The position numbers and the translations under genes are program-made. From Verrucomicrobiota bacterium (lineage in GTDB: Bacteria > Verrucomicrobiota > Verrucomicrobiia > Opitutales > UBA953), in NCBI GenBank assembly GCA_009917805.1, contig RGES01000019.1:1-14970 (forward strand): a DNA stretch of 14,970 nucleotides, given 5' to 3'. Each line of letters starts with the position of its first letter. Position 1 is the stretch's first letter. A model generated the notes under the pieces. That model did not search any database and was not told where the DNA came from. It saw nothing but the letters and a program-made list of their open reading frames with translations. Shown piece by piece: positions 13,832 through 14,970 of the stretch.

Positions 13832-14970
13832 ATGGGCACCGCTTCCCGCCTGCCGGTCCTCTCCTGCGCCGAAGCGGCCGCGGCGGAAGCCGCCTTCCTC
13901 GGCGGTGACGCCAAGCTTTCCTGGGAGCTGATGAACCGCGCCGCGCGCGGCGTCGCCGAAGAGGCGCTGGCCCTGCTCGGTCGTAAGCCGGAGCGCATCC
14001 TCGTGCTGGCGGGCAAGGGCAACAACGGCGCCGACGCTTTCCTGGCCGCGCTCCAGTGCGCCAAGGCCGGCACGGAGATCATCGCCGTCTTCGCCGAAGG
14101 CGGCCCGGCCCGCGCCCAAGCCCAGCGCGCCTGGTCGGTCCGCAAGAAAGGCGTCCGCCTCGGCCTCGTCGCCGCCGCGAACCTCCGCCAGCTCGCCGCG
14201 CATGAGTTCGACCTGATCTTCGACGGCATCCTCGGCCAAGGTTTCCGCGCGCCGCTTTCCGCCGAACTGCGCGCCTTCCTGCGCGCGACCGACGCCCTTC
14301 GCGGTCTCCGCGTCGCGGTCGACCTGCCCAGCGGCCTCGGTGACGATGCCACCGGTCCGGCTTTCCGCGCCGACCTGACGGTCTCGATCGGTTGCCTCAA
14401 GCGCCCGCTGCTGTCGCCGAAAGCCGCGCGCTTCGTCGGCCGTCTGCGCGTCCTCGACATCGGCCTGCCGCTCGGCGAGACCGAGGAAGCCTGCGTCACC
14501 GCCGAGGCCCTCGTGACGCTCCGCCGCCCGCGCCGCGCGCGTAGCGACAAGCGCCACCACGGCCGCCTGCTCATCGTCGGCGGTTCGGATCGCATGCCGG
14601 GCGCGGTGCTGATGAACACCGCCGCGGCGCTCCGCTCCGGCGCGGCCCTCGTGACGACGTGCCTGCCGGAATCGGTGCGCGCGAAAGCCGCGGTCGCCTA
14701 TCCCGAGGCCATGTGGCGCGGGCTGTCGACCGGCCGCGACGGCGTCGTCAGCCCGGCCAACCTCAAGGAAGTCCGCGCCCTCCTCGCCGACAAGGATGCG
14801 CTCCTCATCGGCTCCGGCATGGGCGAGAAGGCGGCGAAACTCATCGGTGCGATCGTCGTGCGCGGCGCGCCCACGCTGGTGATCGATGCCGATGCGCTCC
14901 GTCCGACGGTCGTGACCGCCTCGAGCGGCGCCAAAGTCCGCGTGCTGCTGCCGCATGCCGGCGAATTCAA
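13832..14970 (+). CDS. nnr: Bifunctional NAD(P)H-hydrate epimerase/dehydratase, 5' part (cut by window edge)
   Basis: Metabolite-repair enzyme: the N-terminal YjeF_N domain epimerises R/S-NAD(P)HX and the C-terminal ribokinase-like domain dehydrates S-NAD(P)HX back to NAD(P)H using ADP (or ATP). In the window 379 codons are present; the bifunctional protein is usually near 500 aa, so the end is off the right edge. Epimerase domain (about 1-230): GKGNNGADAF (61-70), FDGILGQG (130-137) and VDLPSGLGDDATG (163-175). Dehydratase domain from about 238: HHGRLLIVGGSDRMPGA (242-258), LIGSGMG (325-331), VIDADAL (350-356) and LLPHAGEF (372-379). The epimerase loop is GADA where GGDG is usual, while Asp68 is kept. 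It starts 2 nt after acpS. The reading stays open to the window edge with no frameshift. Confidence 0.93.
   Translation, partial: MGTASRLPVLSCAEAAAAEAAFLGGDAKLSWELMNRAARGVAEEALALLGRKPERILVLAGKGNNGADAFLAALQCAKAGTEIIAVFAEGGPARAQAQRAWSVRKKGVRLGLVAAANLRQLAAHEFDLIFDGILGQGFRAPLSAELRAFLRATDALRGLRVAVDLPSGLGDDATGPAFRADLTVSIGCLKRPLLSPKAARFVGRLRVLDIGLPLGETEEACVTAEALVTLRRPRRARSDKRHHGRLLIVGGSDRMPGAVLMNTAAALRSGAALVTTCLPESVRAKAAVAYPEAMWRGLSTGRDGVVSPANLKEVRALLADKDALLIGSGMGEKAAKLIGAIVVRGAPTLVIDADALRPTVVTASSGAKVRVLLPHAGEF

Overview
This is a high-GC bacterial chromosome segment with no mobile elements, tRNA or rRNA genes or CRISPR. I infer a member of Verrucomicrobiota, probably class Opitutae. The reasons are the style of the ribosomal proteins (S12 starts MPTINQLVRKPR) and a double-length UvrA of the kind I recall from Chlamydia, another member of the PVC superphylum. 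No search was run, so this assignment is an inference.

Layout. Positions 1-2121, minus strand: the 'str' operon rpsL-rpsG-fusA, reading off the left edge, with fusA cut by the window end. Positions 2122-2263: a short divergent intergenic region holding a candidate rpsL promoter. From 2264 every gene is on the plus strand. First come an exported TPR-type protein and, 7 nt later, a SufE-like sulfur acceptor. Next is a heme A module, ctaA (heme A synthase) and cyoE/ctaB (heme O synthase), with the 5-formyl-THF cyclo-ligase gene overlapping the cyoE stop by 4 nt. A 5.5-kb gene for a tandemly duplicated UvrA with four complete ABC ATPase cassettes fills 7083-12614. The window ends with pdxJ, acpS (ATGA overlap) and the 5' three quarters of a bifunctional NAD(P)H-hydrate repair gene. 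No stretch longer than 300 nt lacks a gene.

How the genes relate. rpsL, rpsG and fusA encode ribosome-core and translocation proteins. CyoE and CtaA act in succession (heme B to O to A) to supply a heme-copper oxidase whose subunits are not in the window. PdxJ makes PLP, AcpS activates acyl carrier protein, and 5-FCL and NAD(P)HX repair are metabolite-repair functions, so the right half is a run of cofactor and repair housekeeping genes.

The most interesting object is the double UvrA. The two copies have diverged in a complementary way: the N-terminal copy keeps the long insertion between the first zinc-knuckle cysteine pairs, while the C-terminal copy has lost most of it but keeps an RKG-containing segment in the expected UvrB-binding region. 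The fourth ATPase also has LEEP in place of LDEP at Walker B. A second pattern is that several start codons carry the context CCGATG without a convincing Shine-Dalgarno sequence.
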